Origin: Pedobacter sp.
GTDB taxonomy: Bacteria; Bacteroidota; Bacteroidia; Sphingobacteriales; Sphingobacteriaceae
DNA: 64,000 nt
NCBI GenBank assembly: GCA_031119475.1
Contig: JAVHXV010000005.1
Span: 162,038-226,037, forward strand
Reading direction: 5' to 3'
Below are positions 52,478-61,380 of this stretch, one piece after another. The notes under the pieces were generated by a model, which was not told the origin of the DNA, ran no database searches, and saw nothing but the letters and a program-made list of their open reading frames with translations. Position 1 is the first letter of the stretch; every line of letters starts with the position of its first letter. Both the position numbers and the translations under genes were made by a program.

Positions 52478-53605
52478 TTAAACCGAGACATTTTGTCCTT
52501 TTACATCAAAGGCATCGCGCAAGCCAATGGCCAGCAGGTTAAAGGCGTATACGGTAAGCATAATGGCAAGGCCGGGCAAGACCGCTAAAAAAGCTGCATC
52601 CATAATGATGTAACCATAATTTTCCTTGATCATGCTTCCCCAGCTTGGCATTGGCGGCTGTGCACCAAAACCTAAAAAACTCAGGCCTGTTTCCAGCAAT
52701 ATGGCCGAAGCAAAATTGGCCGAGGCGACAACCAGGATCGGGCCAGCGATATTCGGAAGGATGTGCCGAGAAATTGTCCTGGCCGTCGAAAATCCCAAGG
52801 CCTTGGCGGCTTCGACAAATTCGACCTCTTTTAATGCCATGACCTGTCCACGCACCAAACGTGCCACATCAACCCAAGTAGAAAGCCCAACGGCAATAAA
52901 AATCTGCCAAAAGCCTTTGCCCAATGCAAAAGAAATGGCAATGATCAACAGTAGCGAGGGGAGTGACCAGGTTACGTTCATGAACCAGCTGATTGCAGAA
53001 TCGGTCCTGCCACCAAAATAACCTGCCAATGCGCCCAAGCTAACGCCAATAAAAAGTGAAATCAGTACGGCGATGAGTCCAACAGATAAGGATACCCTAA
53101 TGCCAAGTATCATCCTGCTCAGGTAATCCCTGCCATAGGGATCAGTGCCCAAATAAAATGTTTTTTGATAGGTAATCTTTTCCAAAATGCCGTTACTATC
53201 TGTTAGCGTACAAGCTGGACAGATTTTTTTGATGTCATAGGTCATTTTAATCGGCTTTTCATCATCGCCGATGTATTCGTAAGCTACAATTTGTGAACCC
53301 GATTTACGAACATCGGTTACCGGGACACTTTTGTACTGTGCAGGCTGCCCGTATAACATCTTTTCAAAAATGCCTACATCTTTAACCTGTTTGTATCTTT
53401 CTAAGATCAGGAAGGTAAATTTCCGTCCAGGTTTAACCTTATTCAGTTGTAGGCACTGGTTATTGGCGTAGGGAGTTTGGTCTGGTGTAATGAGATAGCC
53501 CAAAATGGCGATGATCATCATCAAAAGAATAAAAACCATTCCGCCAAACGCCAGTTTATTGCGTTTAAATCGCTTCCAAATTCTTTTTGAGGGGCTATTA
53601 TTCAT
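52478..53605 (-). CDS. ABC transporter permease (OppC/DppC type)
   Basis: The ATG at 53605 overlaps the stop codon of the upstream glycosyltransferase (TAATG), so translation is coupled. The 375-residue protein has a cytoplasmic start (KRIWKRFKRNKLAFGG), a first membrane helix and a periplasmic domain of about 115 residues with CPAC. Five membrane helices follow, with the EAA loop EAAKALGFSTARTISRHILPNIAGPIL that docks the ATPase. No ATPase or binding protein is encoded nearby, so the partners lie elsewhere. The substrate class is probably peptides or similar solutes, inferred from family. Confidence 0.9.
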   Translation of the reverse strand: MNNSPSKRIWKRFKRNKLAFGGMVFILLMMIIAILGYLITPDQTPYANNQCLQLNKVKPGRKFTFLILERYKQVKDVGIFEKMLYGQPAQYKSVPVTDVRKSGSQIVAYEYIGDDEKPIKMTYDIKKICPACTLTDSNGILEKITYQKTFYLGTDPYGRDYLSRMILGIRVSLSVGLIAVLISLFIGVSLGALAGYFGGRTDSAISWFMNVTWSLPSLLLIIAISFALGKGFWQIFIAVGLSTWVDVARLVRGQVMALKEVEFVEAAKALGFSTARTISRHILPNIAGPILVVASANFASAILLETGLSFLGFGAQPPMPSWGSMIKENYGYIIMDAAFLAVLPGLAIMLTVYAFNLLAIGLRDAFDVKGQNVSV

Positions 53606-54795
53606 TATTTGACCATGCGGTTTTTCCAATTGTATTTGCCAGAATTGCCGGCAATGCCGATATAGACCACATAAAAAATATGGAATATGTTCAAAAGCGG
53701 CAGTAAAACTAACAATTGTTTTCTTTTAAAGAAACTTGTAAGGCTATTTAAGAACATTGCTTCAATGGAAATTTTGATCAACAGCTGAAAAACCAGAAAT
53801 TGGAGTGCCGTACTCGCCGGAAAAATAATAGTCAGCAACGCATTGATGAGGATACTCAGGTTGAAGAACCAGATCATTATGCCCAAAATTAGGAAAGCTT
53901 TTTCTTTGTACTGGGTACTTTTCGAGGCCCATCGCTTGCGTTGTTGGATAAATTCGCTCAAGGTTGGCTTACCGTGTGTATAGACAATTGCGTCCCTGTT
54001 TTTGAGAAAGCCGATCTTTCCATCATACAGCGCTGATACTTTATGCAGCAACAGCTCATCATCTCCAGAGGCTAGGTGGTCTATGCCCGAAAATCCGCCA
54101 ACGGCGAGAAAGGCACTACGCTCATAGGCCAAATTGGCGCCATTACAGGTGCTGGGATAGCCATTTCCGATTGTTGATGCGCCCAGACCAATCAAAAAGG
54201 AAAATTCCAGGGTCTGTATCCGTTCAAAGAAACTTTTTTCCTGATAGTAGGTTACGGGCGATGAGATCATTTTATGCCGGTAGATTTCATAATAGTTTAC
54301 AATTGTGCTGAGCCAGAGCGGCCCCATCCTACAATCGGCATCCGTTGTTACGATCAAATCGCCGGTAGACTGCATAATCGCTGTTTCGATGGCTTTTTTC
54401 TTGTAGGAATTCAACAGCTGCGATTCGTTCAACTGGATTAATCTAACTCCTTTATCGGCGTAAGATCTGACAATGTCTGCTGTACGGTCGGTCGAATGAT
54501 CATCTACCACAATAATCTCTAATAACTGCCGGTCGAAATCTTGTGCTAAGAGATCTTGTATGGTCTGTTCAATCTGGGCTTCTTCGTTCCTTGCAGCAAT
54601 CAGTACGGCTACTGTTGTCTGCGGCCTGTTTTCGTTGCGCCTGAAAACGGAAATTTTGATCCAACCAATTAAAAATGAGCATACAATAAAAGCGTAGCCA
54701 ATGACCAGAAATGCCGATAAATAGTTAAACGCGCTTATAATTTCCAAAAAATCTAAGTTTAAATACAAAAAAAGAACCCAATATTGCCGGGACAA
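53605..54795 (-). CDS. Membrane glycosyltransferase family 2 protein
   Basis: The 396-residue protein has an N-terminal membrane helix and a GT2 domain with VLIAARNEEAQIEQTIQDLL, VDDHSTDRT, the metal-binding TTDADCRM and the processivity-type QQRKRWASKSTQY. Three more membrane helices lie near 300-385. It probably builds a lipid-linked or surface polysaccharide; the product is unknown. The start overlaps the upstream flippase-like gene by 71 bases. A downstream TTG (residue 17) would shorten this overlap, and the choice is open. Confidence 0.88.
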   Translation of the reverse strand: MSRQYWVLFLYLNLDFLEIISAFNYLSAFLVIGYAFIVCSFLIGWIKISVFRRNENRPQTTVAVLIAARNEEAQIEQTIQDLLAQDFDRQLLEIIVVDDHSTDRTADIVRSYADKGVRLIQLNESQLLNSYKKKAIETAIMQSTGDLIVTTDADCRMGPLWLSTIVNYYEIYRHKMISSPVTYYQEKSFFERIQTLEFSFLIGLGASTIGNGYPSTCNGANLAYERSAFLAVGGFSGIDHLASGDDELLLHKVSALYDGKIGFLKNRDAIVYTHGKPTLSEFIQQRKRWASKSTQYKEKAFLILGIMIWFFNLSILINALLTIIFPASTALQFLVFQLLIKISIEAMFLNSLTSFFKRKQLLVLLPLLNIFHIFYVVYIGIAGNSGKYNWKNRMVK

Positions 54796-55702
54796 TCAGG
54801 TTGACCAGCCAGATACTTGCCGTTACCGCAATTACTGCAATGAGGTTTGAGGTAATGTATCCGAATAAATAGGCAGCGGTATAACTTCTGATCCCAACAT
54901 CCAGGAAATCCAGCGATGGCAGTGCAGATTGGACGAAGAACAAAAGGCTGACCATCACCATGATATCGCTAAAATACAAATCTGGAATGAGCCATTGGAA
55001 CAAAATGTAATATTGGATGCTGAAAACCAGGTATCTGGCCATGCAAAATGCCAAAATCTTGAATAGCTCACGCTTGCTGTACCTGCCAAGAACCGCATAA
55101 AATTTTTGATACTTTCTGGTCCACCGCATCGATAGCAGCAGGCCTTTCAGCCATTTGATGTTGAAGAAAAAAATGAGAAAAAATAGGCAGAAAGCTAATC
55201 CTAACGCACAAACTGCTAAAAATAGATGGTAATCCAATGATTTGAAGCGATAAAGGAAGATGCAGGCTGCTACGGCCCCAAATACATTGGTCAACACCAA
55301 CTGCCCCATATTGCCGACTGTCATGGCCACGATGCCCGCCACCCGCCGTTTTGGCGATAGAAAGAACACCCTTCCCCCATATTCACCCAAGCGATTTGGC
55401 GTAAAAATTGCCCAAGTAAGTCCGCAGAACACCGATTCGATCGCAAGCCATAAACTGATCCGTTCAACAGGGGAAATGAGCCGCTTCCATTTCCAGGCCT
55501 CCAGTCCCCAATTAAATAGCATCAATAAGCAAACAAGACCAACCACCATAGCGATTTCGGACTGCTGTTTATTTTCCAATACGCCCCCAAATGCCCTGAG
55601 ATCCTTATTGGCAAGAAGTTTTTTATAGATAAACCAAAAGGCCAATACAACGATAACAATCTTAAGGGTAACCGATACGATCTTTTTGTATTGAGCAGTC
55701 AA
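54725..55702 (-). CDS. Flippase-like/LPG synthase-type membrane protein
   Basis: No ATG gives an acceptable start: the only one upstream (55888) lies deep inside ruvC on the other strand. The TTG at 55702 is the best start; it is followed by TAQYKKIVSVTLK and the first helix. The 325-residue product has about eight hydrophobic segments and the pattern of the lysylphosphatidylglycerol synthase TM region/UPF0104 family (PNRLGEYGGRVFFLSPKRR, RYLVFSIQYYILF, PSLDFLDVGIRSYTAAYLF). Such proteins are often paired with GT2 enzymes in glycolipid routes. It overlaps its GT2 neighbour and sits 42 bases from the ruvC start. Confidence 0.8.
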   Translation of the reverse strand: MTAQYKKIVSVTLKIVIVVLAFWFIYKKLLANKDLRAFGGVLENKQQSEIAMVVGLVCLLMLFNWGLEAWKWKRLISPVERISLWLAIESVFCGLTWAIFTPNRLGEYGGRVFFLSPKRRVAGIVAMTVGNMGQLVLTNVFGAVAACIFLYRFKSLDYHLFLAVCALGLAFCLFFLIFFFNIKWLKGLLLSMRWTRKYQKFYAVLGRYSKRELFKILAFCMARYLVFSIQYYILFQWLIPDLYFSDIMVMVSLLFFVQSALPSLDFLDVGIRSYTAAYLFGYITSNLIAVIAVTASIWLVNLIVPAILGSFFVFKLRFFGNYKRV

Positions 55703-55744
55703 ATTATTACAGGTTGATTGTGCAAATATGCTTAATATTGTGCT

Positions 55745-56308
55745 ATGTTGGTTGAAAAAAAAGAGCGGATCATCATGGGCATCGATCCAGGTACGGCGAT
55801 CATGGGATATGGGATCGTATTGGAGAAAGGCAACAGCCTTTCGCTCTTGAGCATGGGGATTGTGAGAATGGACCATTTGGACGACCATTTCCTTAAGCTA
55901 CAACGTATCTTTGAAAAAACCATTGGCCTGATCGAAGAATATCAACCCGATGTACTGGCCATTGAGGCACCATTTTACGGAAAAAATATCCAAGTGATGC
56001 TCAAATTGGGACGTGCACAGGGAATCGCGATGGCAGCTGCACTGTCGAAGAATATTTCGGTTACCGAATATGCACCAAGAAAAATCAAGCAGTCAATTAC
56101 CGGAAAGGGAACGGCCAGCAAAGAGCAGGTAGCTGCCATGCTTCAACGGCTGTTAAACTTTAAGGAGACGCCAGAATTTCTTGATGCAACCGATGGACTT
56201 GCAGTAGCAGTATGTCATTCTTTTCAGCGGATCAATACCGGCACCACAGGCAAATCCTATTCGGGCTGGGGAGCATTTGTAAAAGATAACCAGAAACGCA
56301 TCAAGTAA
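55745..56308 (+). CDS. ruvC: Crossover junction endodeoxyribonuclease RuvC
   Basis: RuvC resolves Holliday junctions together with RuvAB. The 187-residue protein has the catalytic acids D14 (IMGIDPGTAIMGYG), Glu in LAIEAPFYG (about 74) and Asp in FLDATDGLAVAVCH (about 149), in the RNase-H fold. All three are present. An internal ATG lies near D14, but the first ATG is nearer the usual family start. It is divergent from the flippase-like gene, only 42 bases apart. Confidence 0.94.
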   Translation: MLVEKKERIIMGIDPGTAIMGYGIVLEKGNSLSLLSMGIVRMDHLDDHFLKLQRIFEKTIGLIEEYQPDVLAIEAPFYGKNIQVMLKLGRAQGIAMAAALSKNISVTEYAPRKIKQSITGKGTASKEQVAAMLQRLLNFKETPEFLDATDGLAVAVCHSFQRINTGTTGKSYSGWGAFVKDNQKRIK

Positions 56309-56321
56309 TACCGCCTATTGC

Positions 56322-57194
56322 CTAGGCCTTAATGACCGGCAGATTTTTTTCTCTTTCTTTTTTTACTAAATGCTTCACTATTACAAATGAAAGCAAGATG
56401 ATGGCAATAAATGGCCAAACGGAGATCAATCCCAATACCAATATTTTAAGATAGTTCCACCCAGAGGCAATATTTAAACCCAGGCTCCGAAAAAAGCCAG
56501 GGCCATAGTCCGAGATCCGATCGTTTGCTACGATGCTGGTATGGATGGTATGATCTTGATAAAAACTTAGGGTAATGGTGCTCCACTTCACGCGCTCATC
56601 GATGCTCATGTTCTCGATTTTCTTATCGATGTAATCATCTTTGATCATCCATGATGTTGAAACGTTAGTTCCTTTTCTAGTAGCCAACTTGTTGATGGTG
56701 TGCAAAGCTTCGGCCCTATTTTGGATCTTTAATTTATTTGAAAGATAGTTTAACTGCTGATCGTCCATTTTCATTGCCTGTTGGTCTACAAAGATTGCCA
56801 TTTTAGCGATGGTGTTTGAAAATTCATCCAGCTTTTCTGAAGGAATTTTGGCAGTCAAGGTCCCTTCTTTTCTATAGGCTGTAATCTCCTGGAGCGAGTC
56901 GGCGGAGTAGGGAACCTTGTCCGTCTCCTGTACGATGCTTTGGATATTTAATTCAGCTACCGTTCCGGACTCTGCTTTAATAAGTGCTGAAAGTTTTTCT
57001 TTAGTCTGTTGGACGTCCTTTACACGGAACCGCATGTCGGCGGTTTTAATGATCTTGGCGATGGCCACACTGTCGGAAGCGTTTGGCAGCTCGACGATTG
57101 CTTCTTTGGAAAGCTGGGCATAATCTTCTTTTTGCTCGTTACTGCATCCAAACAAGATGCTGATGATGGCGATATAACATAAATATCTTTTCAT
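56322..57194 (-). CDS. DUF4349 lipoprotein
   Basis: The ATG at 57194 starts a lipoprotein signal (MKRYLCYIAIISILFG-C17). The 290-residue product has the DUF4349 domain: KTADMRFRVKDVQQTKEKLSALIKAESGTVAE, ITAYRKEGTLTAKIPSEKLDEFSNTIAKM, then a coiled coil and a final membrane helix near 250-275 (YLKILVLGLISVWPFIAIILLSFVIV). DUF4349 proteins are envelope-anchored with unknown role. A one-gene unit, convergent with ruvC. Confidence 0.88.
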   Translation of the reverse strand: MKRYLCYIAIISILFGCSNEQKEDYAQLSKEAIVELPNASDSVAIAKIIKTADMRFRVKDVQQTKEKLSALIKAESGTVAELNIQSIVQETDKVPYSADSLQEITAYRKEGTLTAKIPSEKLDEFSNTIAKMAIFVDQQAMKMDDQQLNYLSNKLKIQNRAEALHTINKLATRKGTNVSTSWMIKDDYIDKKIENMSIDERVKWSTITLSFYQDHTIHTSIVANDRISDYGPGFFRSLGLNIASGWNYLKILVLGLISVWPFIAIILLSFVIVKHLVKKEREKNLPVIKA

Positions 57195-57352
57195 TTTTTG
57201 ATGGTTTAATAGAAAGCCCATTACTGTTAGATTACAGCATTTCAAGGACAATTTCTGTGTTAAAAAATTGAATATTTATTATACCGGCCGGTATCTATTA
57301 ATGCCATCAAGATGAAGAAGTAACCTGTATTCCATTTTTGTAACGTAAATGC

Positions 57353-57391
57353 TACAAAAAAAGAAAGCCCACTCCGAAAACGAAATGGGCC
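57353..57391 (-). terminator. Rho-independent terminator
   Basis: On the minus strand GGCCCA and TGGGC form a short stem with a 14-base A/T-rich loop, followed by TTTCTTTTTTT. It lies 28 bases after the stop of the small membrane protein gene at 57419. Confidence 0.7.
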
Positions 57392-57418
57392 TTAGTCTTA
57401 TTTATTTTTTTATTTGGA

Positions 57419-57634
57419 TTATTTTGTATTCATCATCTTAAATACTGCTTTACAGGCAATTACTGTTCCTATCGTCAAGATGACCCAGGATAGAATGGAC
57501 AACCAAACTGCATCGATCGCAAATCTGGCATAAACGCCGATGATACCGATCACGACACCTACCAATAACATTTTATAATGGCCTGTTTCGTTGGCAGCCT
57601 GCATGCTTTTTTCTCTTTCTTCAGGTGAGTTCAT
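57419..57634 (-). CDS. Small two-helix membrane protein, unknown
   Basis: The ATG at 57634 gives 71 residues: a polar start (MNSPEEREKSMQAANETGHY), a helix (MLLVGVVIGIIGVYARFAI), a short loop, a second helix (AVWLSILSWVILTIGTVIACKAVF) and a MMNTK end. A longer frame starts 9 codons upstream but has no advantage. Composition suggests an inner-membrane protein conserved in relatives; no function is recognised. It has its own terminator. Confidence 0.7.
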   Translation of the reverse strand: MNSPEEREKSMQAANETGHYKMLLVGVVIGIIGVYARFAIDAVWLSILSWVILTIGTVIACKAVFKMMNTK

Positions 57635-57705
57635 TTGAAATATGATTAATGTTCGGTGCAAAAATAAGTATAAATTTAGGTAAATAGGAAAAATTTAAGT
57701 AAAAA

Positions 57706-57740
57706 AGCTTGGCGTTTGGCGCATAGGGCTAAGGGTATGG
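57706..57740. repeat. Short heptad island, GCTTGGC theme
   Basis: GCTTGGC, GTTTGGC, GCATAGG, GCTAAGG, GTATGGC follow in 7-base steps just before the phosphatase stop codon. Confidence 0.75.
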
Positions 57741-57745
57741 CAAGG

Positions 57746-58513
57746 CTAAAAGTCCTTCAATTTCTTCAATCGCTGAGCGGCTTTTTCATCTTCAGTTAGC
57801 TGATCTCCTTTATACAACAATTTTTCCCAGTCGCCATACATGGGATTGGGCAATATGATGAATTTTGTGCCAAAGAGGTGTTGCATCAGGTCGACCTGTT
57901 CTTTTGTATCCTTACCTTCGCGATAGAAAACATTCGAAAAATCACTTAAATTATCCCCGCAGAGCAGCAGCACATTGTATTTTTCCAAGATCTGCTTTCT
58001 TCTGGGCTCTTTATCGGAACTGGTTGTTTTTAGCAGCAGATGTGCTTCATCAACATTAGGGAAACCAAACTTTTTCAGGTTTTTGATTGTCCCTTCCCGG
58101 TCTGCAAGATCCCTATTGGTCACATAAAATGTCTCTACATGTTTGCTGGCTGCAAACTTGAGGAAAGCGAGTGCACCGGGTACCGTATCTGCGGCGGCCA
58201 TGCCTGTCCATTTTGTCCAATCTGCGGGCACATAGCTTACTCCCTTTTTAATTTCATGGCCTTGAAAAGCGGAGTTGTCCAATATGGTTTCATCGGCATC
58301 TACGATTACGCAATTGGGCTTACCATTAGACTGGTTCCATAGGGCCTCTTTTAAGGAAAGCCTCGCGAAATTATAGGCCTGAAAAGCAAGAGCGCGATAT
58401 TCTCCACTAAATTGTTGCCAAAGGACTGCATTGGTGTAATCTCTTTCTGGCGTTTTTTGGGCTGCGGCAACTGCCGGAAGCAAACAGACAAGGTATATGA
58501 TTAATTTTTTCAT
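57746..58513 (-). CDS. Lipoprotein e(P4)-type acid phosphatase/5'-nucleotidase (HAD class)
   Basis: The ATG at 58513 gives a 255-residue product with a signal peptide (MKKLIIYLVCLLPAVAAAQ); the longer frame would read through a heptad island. It is an HAD-superfamily class C acid phosphatase: the nucleophile loop VDADETILDN carries D72 and D74, then TNRDLADREGTIKNLKKFGFP and the metal-binding GDNLSDF. In Haemophilus, e(P4) removes phosphate from nicotinamide nucleotides so that the nucleoside can be taken up. There is no lipobox Cys, so this one is periplasmic rather than lipid-anchored. The substrate is inferred from family. Confidence 0.9.
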   Translation of the reverse strand: MKKLIIYLVCLLPAVAAAQKTPERDYTNAVLWQQFSGEYRALAFQAYNFARLSLKEALWNQSNGKPNCVIVDADETILDNSAFQGHEIKKGVSYVPADWTKWTGMAAADTVPGALAFLKFAASKHVETFYVTNRDLADREGTIKNLKKFGFPNVDEAHLLLKTTSSDKEPRRKQILEKYNVLLLCGDNLSDFSNVFYREGKDTKEQVDLMQHLFGTKFIILPNPMYGDWEKLLYKGDQLTEDEKAAQRLKKLKDF

Positions 58514-58519
58514 GCATTG

Positions 58520-58527
58520 CAAAGATA
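58520..58527 (-). promoter_or_regulatory. -7 box of the phosphatase gene
   Basis: TATCTTTG on the minus strand (58527-58520) ends 6 bases before the ATG at 58513. As at padR and rnhB, the box almost touches the start codon, so the leader must be very short. The upstream -33 region is replaced by a heptad island. Confidence 0.4.
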
Positions 58528-58528
58528 A

Positions 58529-58602
58529 GGAGCAAAGCGGAAAGGGCAAAGCGCATAGCGATAAGCGCGAAGTGCAAAGTGCAAAGCGATAAGCGTTGAG
58601 CC
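58529..58602. repeat. Heptad repeat island, GCGCATA / GTGCAAA theme
   Basis: Ten units from GAGCAAA-GCGGAAA-GGGCAAA-GCGCATA-GCGATAA to GCGATAA-GCGTTGA lie between the phosphatase -7 box and the atp terminator. The same theme appears near 40745 and 52410. Confidence 0.88.
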
Positions 58603-58603
58603 A

Positions 58604-58632
58604 TAAAAAAATCCCCATCGGGTGATGAGGAT
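58604..58632 (-). terminator. Terminator of the atp operon
   Basis: On the minus strand ATCCTCATC (58632-58624) pairs with GATGGGGAT (58619-58611), one G-T pair included, over a 4-base loop, followed by TTTTTTT. It ends transcription 57 bases after the atpG stop codon. Confidence 0.85.
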
Positions 58633-58637
58633 CCTGT

Positions 58638-58692
58638 ATCAATAACTGTAACTATGAGCTGTTAACTAAGAACTGCTAACTATAACTGTTAA
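58638..58692. repeat. Heptad repeat island, AACTGTT theme
   Basis: TAACTGT-AACTATG-AGCTGTT-AACTAAG-AACTGCT-AACTATA-ACTGTTAACCG in 7-base steps. The island supplies the atpG stop codon and lies before the terminator. Confidence 0.88.
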
Positions 58693-59570
58693 CCGTTCAA
58701 AGCAGCGGCCCCACTTACAATTTCTGTGAGCTCGGTTGTAATTGCGGCCTGACGGGCTTGGTTATACGCTAATTTGAGAGATTTTAACAAATCTCCGGCA
58801 TTTTCTGTCGCCTTGTCCATTGAGGTCATCCTTGCGCCATGCTCAGAGGCGTGCGAATCCAATACTGCTTTATAGAGCTGGATCTTGATCGACTTTGGAA
58901 TGAGTTCGTTTACGATCTCTTCCTGGTTTGGCTCTAGAATATAATCGACGTTGCTGGTCTTTACCTCGGTTTCAGGAGCAGTTTTTGGCAAAGGAAGCAA
59001 TTGCTCTGTAGTTAGAATTTGTACAGCTGCATTTTTGAAGCGGTTGTACACAATTTCGACCCTATCGAACTCTCCCTTTTCAAATCCGGCCATAATGGCT
59101 TCGGTAATTTTGGTCACGTTTTCGAAAGTCAGTGCATTGAACACCTCATTGTTGTTGCCGATTACGTTGTAATTACGTTTTTCGTAGAAATCTTGGGATT
59201 TCTTCCCGATTGCCACAATACTCACATTACCCTTTTTAAGCTGTTCGCTATATTTTTCGGCAATCAGGTTATTTGCGGCTTTGATGGCATTGGCATTAAA
59301 GGCACCTGCCAGTCCGCGGTTAGACGAAACGACTATGATCAACACCTTGTTTGGTTCACGCTCCTGAATAAAAGGAGATGATGTACCTTCCAGGCTAGCA
59401 GAAAGATTTCCGAGGATTTCCTTCAGCTTGGTAGCATATGGACGTAATTGAACGATCGCATTGGTTGCACGTTTCAACTTTGCGGCAGAAACCATTTTCA
59501 TAGCCTTGGTAATCTGCTGTGTCGATTGAACCGATGAAATCCGAATTCTTACTTCTTTTAAATTAGCCAT
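58689..59570 (-). CDS. atpG: ATP synthase F1 subunit gamma
   Basis: AtpG is the central rotor stalk of F1. The 293-residue protein has the conserved N-terminal helix VRIRISSVQSTQQITKAMKMVSAAKLKRA and the C-terminal helix EHGARMTSMDKATENAGDLLKSLKLAYNQARQAAITTELTEIVSGAAAL, which form the coiled-coil axle. It is the last gene of the atpBEFHAG unit; atpD and atpC are not here, as is typical for Bacteroidota. The terminator follows. Confidence 0.97.
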   Translation of the reverse strand: MANLKEVRIRISSVQSTQQITKAMKMVSAAKLKRATNAIVQLRPYATKLKEILGNLSASLEGTSSPFIQEREPNKVLIIVVSSNRGLAGAFNANAIKAANNLIAEKYSEQLKKGNVSIVAIGKKSQDFYEKRNYNVIGNNNEVFNALTFENVTKITEAIMAGFEKGEFDRVEIVYNRFKNAAVQILTTEQLLPLPKTAPETEVKTSNVDYILEPNQEEIVNELIPKSIKIQLYKAVLDSHASEHGARMTSMDKATENAGDLLKSLKLAYNQARQAAITTELTEIVSGAAALNG

Positions 59571-59574
59571 CTTT

Positions 59575-59658
59575 ATAAGTATCGAGTATCAAGTATCGAG
59601 TATCAAGATCATTACCTGTTATGTCTTGCTACTTGATACTTGTTACCTGTATCTAGTA
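59575..59658. repeat. Heptad island between atpA and atpG, AAGTATC theme
   Basis: Left arm AAGTATCGAGTATCAAG and its repeat, then a core of about 20 bases, then the reverse-complement arm TACTTGATACTTGTTACC. The atpA stop codon is inside the right part. Inside an operon the transcript can fold here into a hairpin of at least 10 base pairs. Confidence 0.9.
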
Positions 59659-61227
59659 TTTTCCTGAAATCTCTTTTGCAACTGTTTCTAACACTCCAGT
59701 AATCTCATCATCAAACTTGCCAGCTTTCAAAGCTTTTAGTGTTTCTGGATGACGCAATTCAATTGCCTGTAGGTATTCGTTTTCAAATTCCTTCACGCGG
59801 TCAATCGGAACGTTACGCATCAGGTTTTTGGTACCGACATAAATGATCGCTACCTGCTTCTCAACGGTCTGAGGAGAAAACTGTGCTTGTTTCAACATCT
59901 CTACGTTACGTGCACCTTTATCCAATACAGATTTGGTTGCCGCATCAAGATCTGATCCGAATTTAGAGAAAGCCTCCAATTCACGGTATTGTGCCTGATC
60001 CAATTTTAAGGTACCAGCTACTTTCTTCATCGATTTGATCTGTGCGTTACCACCTACACGGGATACCGAAATACCTACGTTGATGGCCGGACGGATACCA
60101 GAGTTGAACAAGTTCGACTCCAAGAAGATCTGACCGTCTGTAATGGAAATTACGTTGGTCGGGATATAGGCTGAAACGTCTCCCGCTTGGGTTTCGATAA
60201 TCGGAAGTGCAGTTAGTGAACCGCCCCCTTTTACGATACCTTTTAGGGATTCTGGAAGGTCGTTCATGTTCTTTGCGATATCATCGTTCGCATTGATTTT
60301 TGCGGCACGCTCCAATAAACGGCTGTGCAGATAGAATACGTCTCCAGGATAAGCCTCACGGCCCGGTGGACGACGCAACAATAACGACACCTCGCGGTAA
60401 GCTACGGCCTGTTTTGATAAATCGTCATACACGATCAATGCCGGACGGCCTGTATCACGGAAAAATTCGCCAATGGCAGCTCCAGCAAATGGTGCATAGA
60501 ACTGGAGCGGAGCCGGCTCAGCAGCTGAAGCAGCGACCACAACCGTATATGGCATTGCACCATTTTCTTCGAGCGTACGAACGATGTTCGCAACGGTACT
60601 TGCTTTTTGTCCGCAGGCTACGTAGATACAGAATACAGGATTTCCTGCTTCATAAAATTCTTTTTGGTTGATGATGGTATCGATACAAACCGCAGTTTTA
60701 CCAATCTGACGGTCACCGATCACCAACTCCCGTTGTCCACGGCCAATTGGAATCATCCCGTCAATAGCTTTGATACCAGTCTGTAAAGGCTCATTTACCG
60801 GTTGGCGATAGATTACACCAGGCGCTTTACGCTCAAGTGGCATCTCATAGGTTTCACCAAGGATTGGTCCTTTTCCGTCAATTGGCTCGCCAAGCGTGTT
60901 GACCACACGGCCCAACATGCCTTCGCCAACTTTAATCGAAGCAATTTTCTTGGTACGTTTAATGGTATCGCCTTCTTTGATTTCGTCTGATGGGCCTAAC
61001 AATACCACACCAACATTATCTTCTTCCAAGTTCAAAACGATACCTTGCAAGCCGTTAGCAAACTCCACTAACTCACCACTTTGAACTTTAGTCAGGCCGT
61101 ATACGCGGGCAATACCATCACCCACTTGTAAAACGGTACCAACTTCTTCCAATTCAGCTTCTGATTTAAAGCCTGACAATTGTTGTCTGATAATTGCCGA
61201 AACTTCGTCTGGTCTTACCTCTACCAT
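59653..61227 (-). CDS. atpA: ATP synthase F1 subunit alpha
   Basis: The non-catalytic nucleotide-binding subunit of F1. From the ATG at 61227 it has 524 residues; the earlier frame reads through a heptad island and is rejected. The P-loop is GDRQIGKTA, with Ile where E. coli has Thr, still fitting Gxxxx[42 protein letters not shown] and the arginine-finger region [17 protein letters not shown] follow. The full alpha-family structure is present. The stop codon lies in a heptad island. Confidence 0.97.
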   Translation of the reverse strand: MVEVRPDEVSAIIRQQLSGFKSEAELEEVGTVLQVGDGIARVYGLTKVQSGELVEFANGLQGIVLNLEEDNVGVVLLGPSDEIKEGDTIKRTKKIASIKVGEGMLGRVVNTLGEPIDGKGPILGETYEMPLERKAPGVIYRQPVNEPLQTGIKAIDGMIPIGRGQRELVIGDRQIGKTAVCIDTIINQKEFYEAGNPVFCIYVACGQKASTVANIVRTLEENGAMPYTVVVAASAAEPAPLQFYAPFAGAAIGEFFRDTGRPALIVYDDLSKQAVAYREVSLLLRRPPGREAYPGDVFYLHSRLLERAAKINANDDIAKNMNDLPESLKGIVKGGGSLTALPIIETQAGDVSAYIPTNVISITDGQIFLESNLFNSGIRPAINVGISVSRVGGNAQIKSMKKVAGTLKLDQAQYRELEAFSKFGSDLDAATKSVLDKGARNVEMLKQAQFSPQTVEKQVAIIYVGTKNLMRNVPIDRVKEFENEYLQAIELRHPETLKALKAGKFDDEITGVLETVAKEISGKY

Positions 61228-61241
61228 AATTTTATTTTTGT

Positions 61242-61310
61242 TTTTGGCGTGGGGCGTAGGGCGTGGGGCGTTTTGGACGCTTACCACAATACGCTTTACG
61301 CGTTATATTG
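61242..61310. repeat. Heptad island between atpH and atpA, GTGGGGC theme
   Basis: GGCGTGG-GGCGTAG-GGCGTGG-GGCGTTT-TGG is followed by the complement-theme ACGCTTA-CCACAAT-ACGCTTT-ACGCGTT, both in 7-base steps. The arms can pair in the mRNA just upstream of the atpA start. Confidence 0.88.
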
Positions 61311-61380
61311 TGTTATGTATTTACTATTCTTTTAAATTAAAGCTTAAACCGTTAACCGCTTTCAGCTTTTGTCTTTAATC

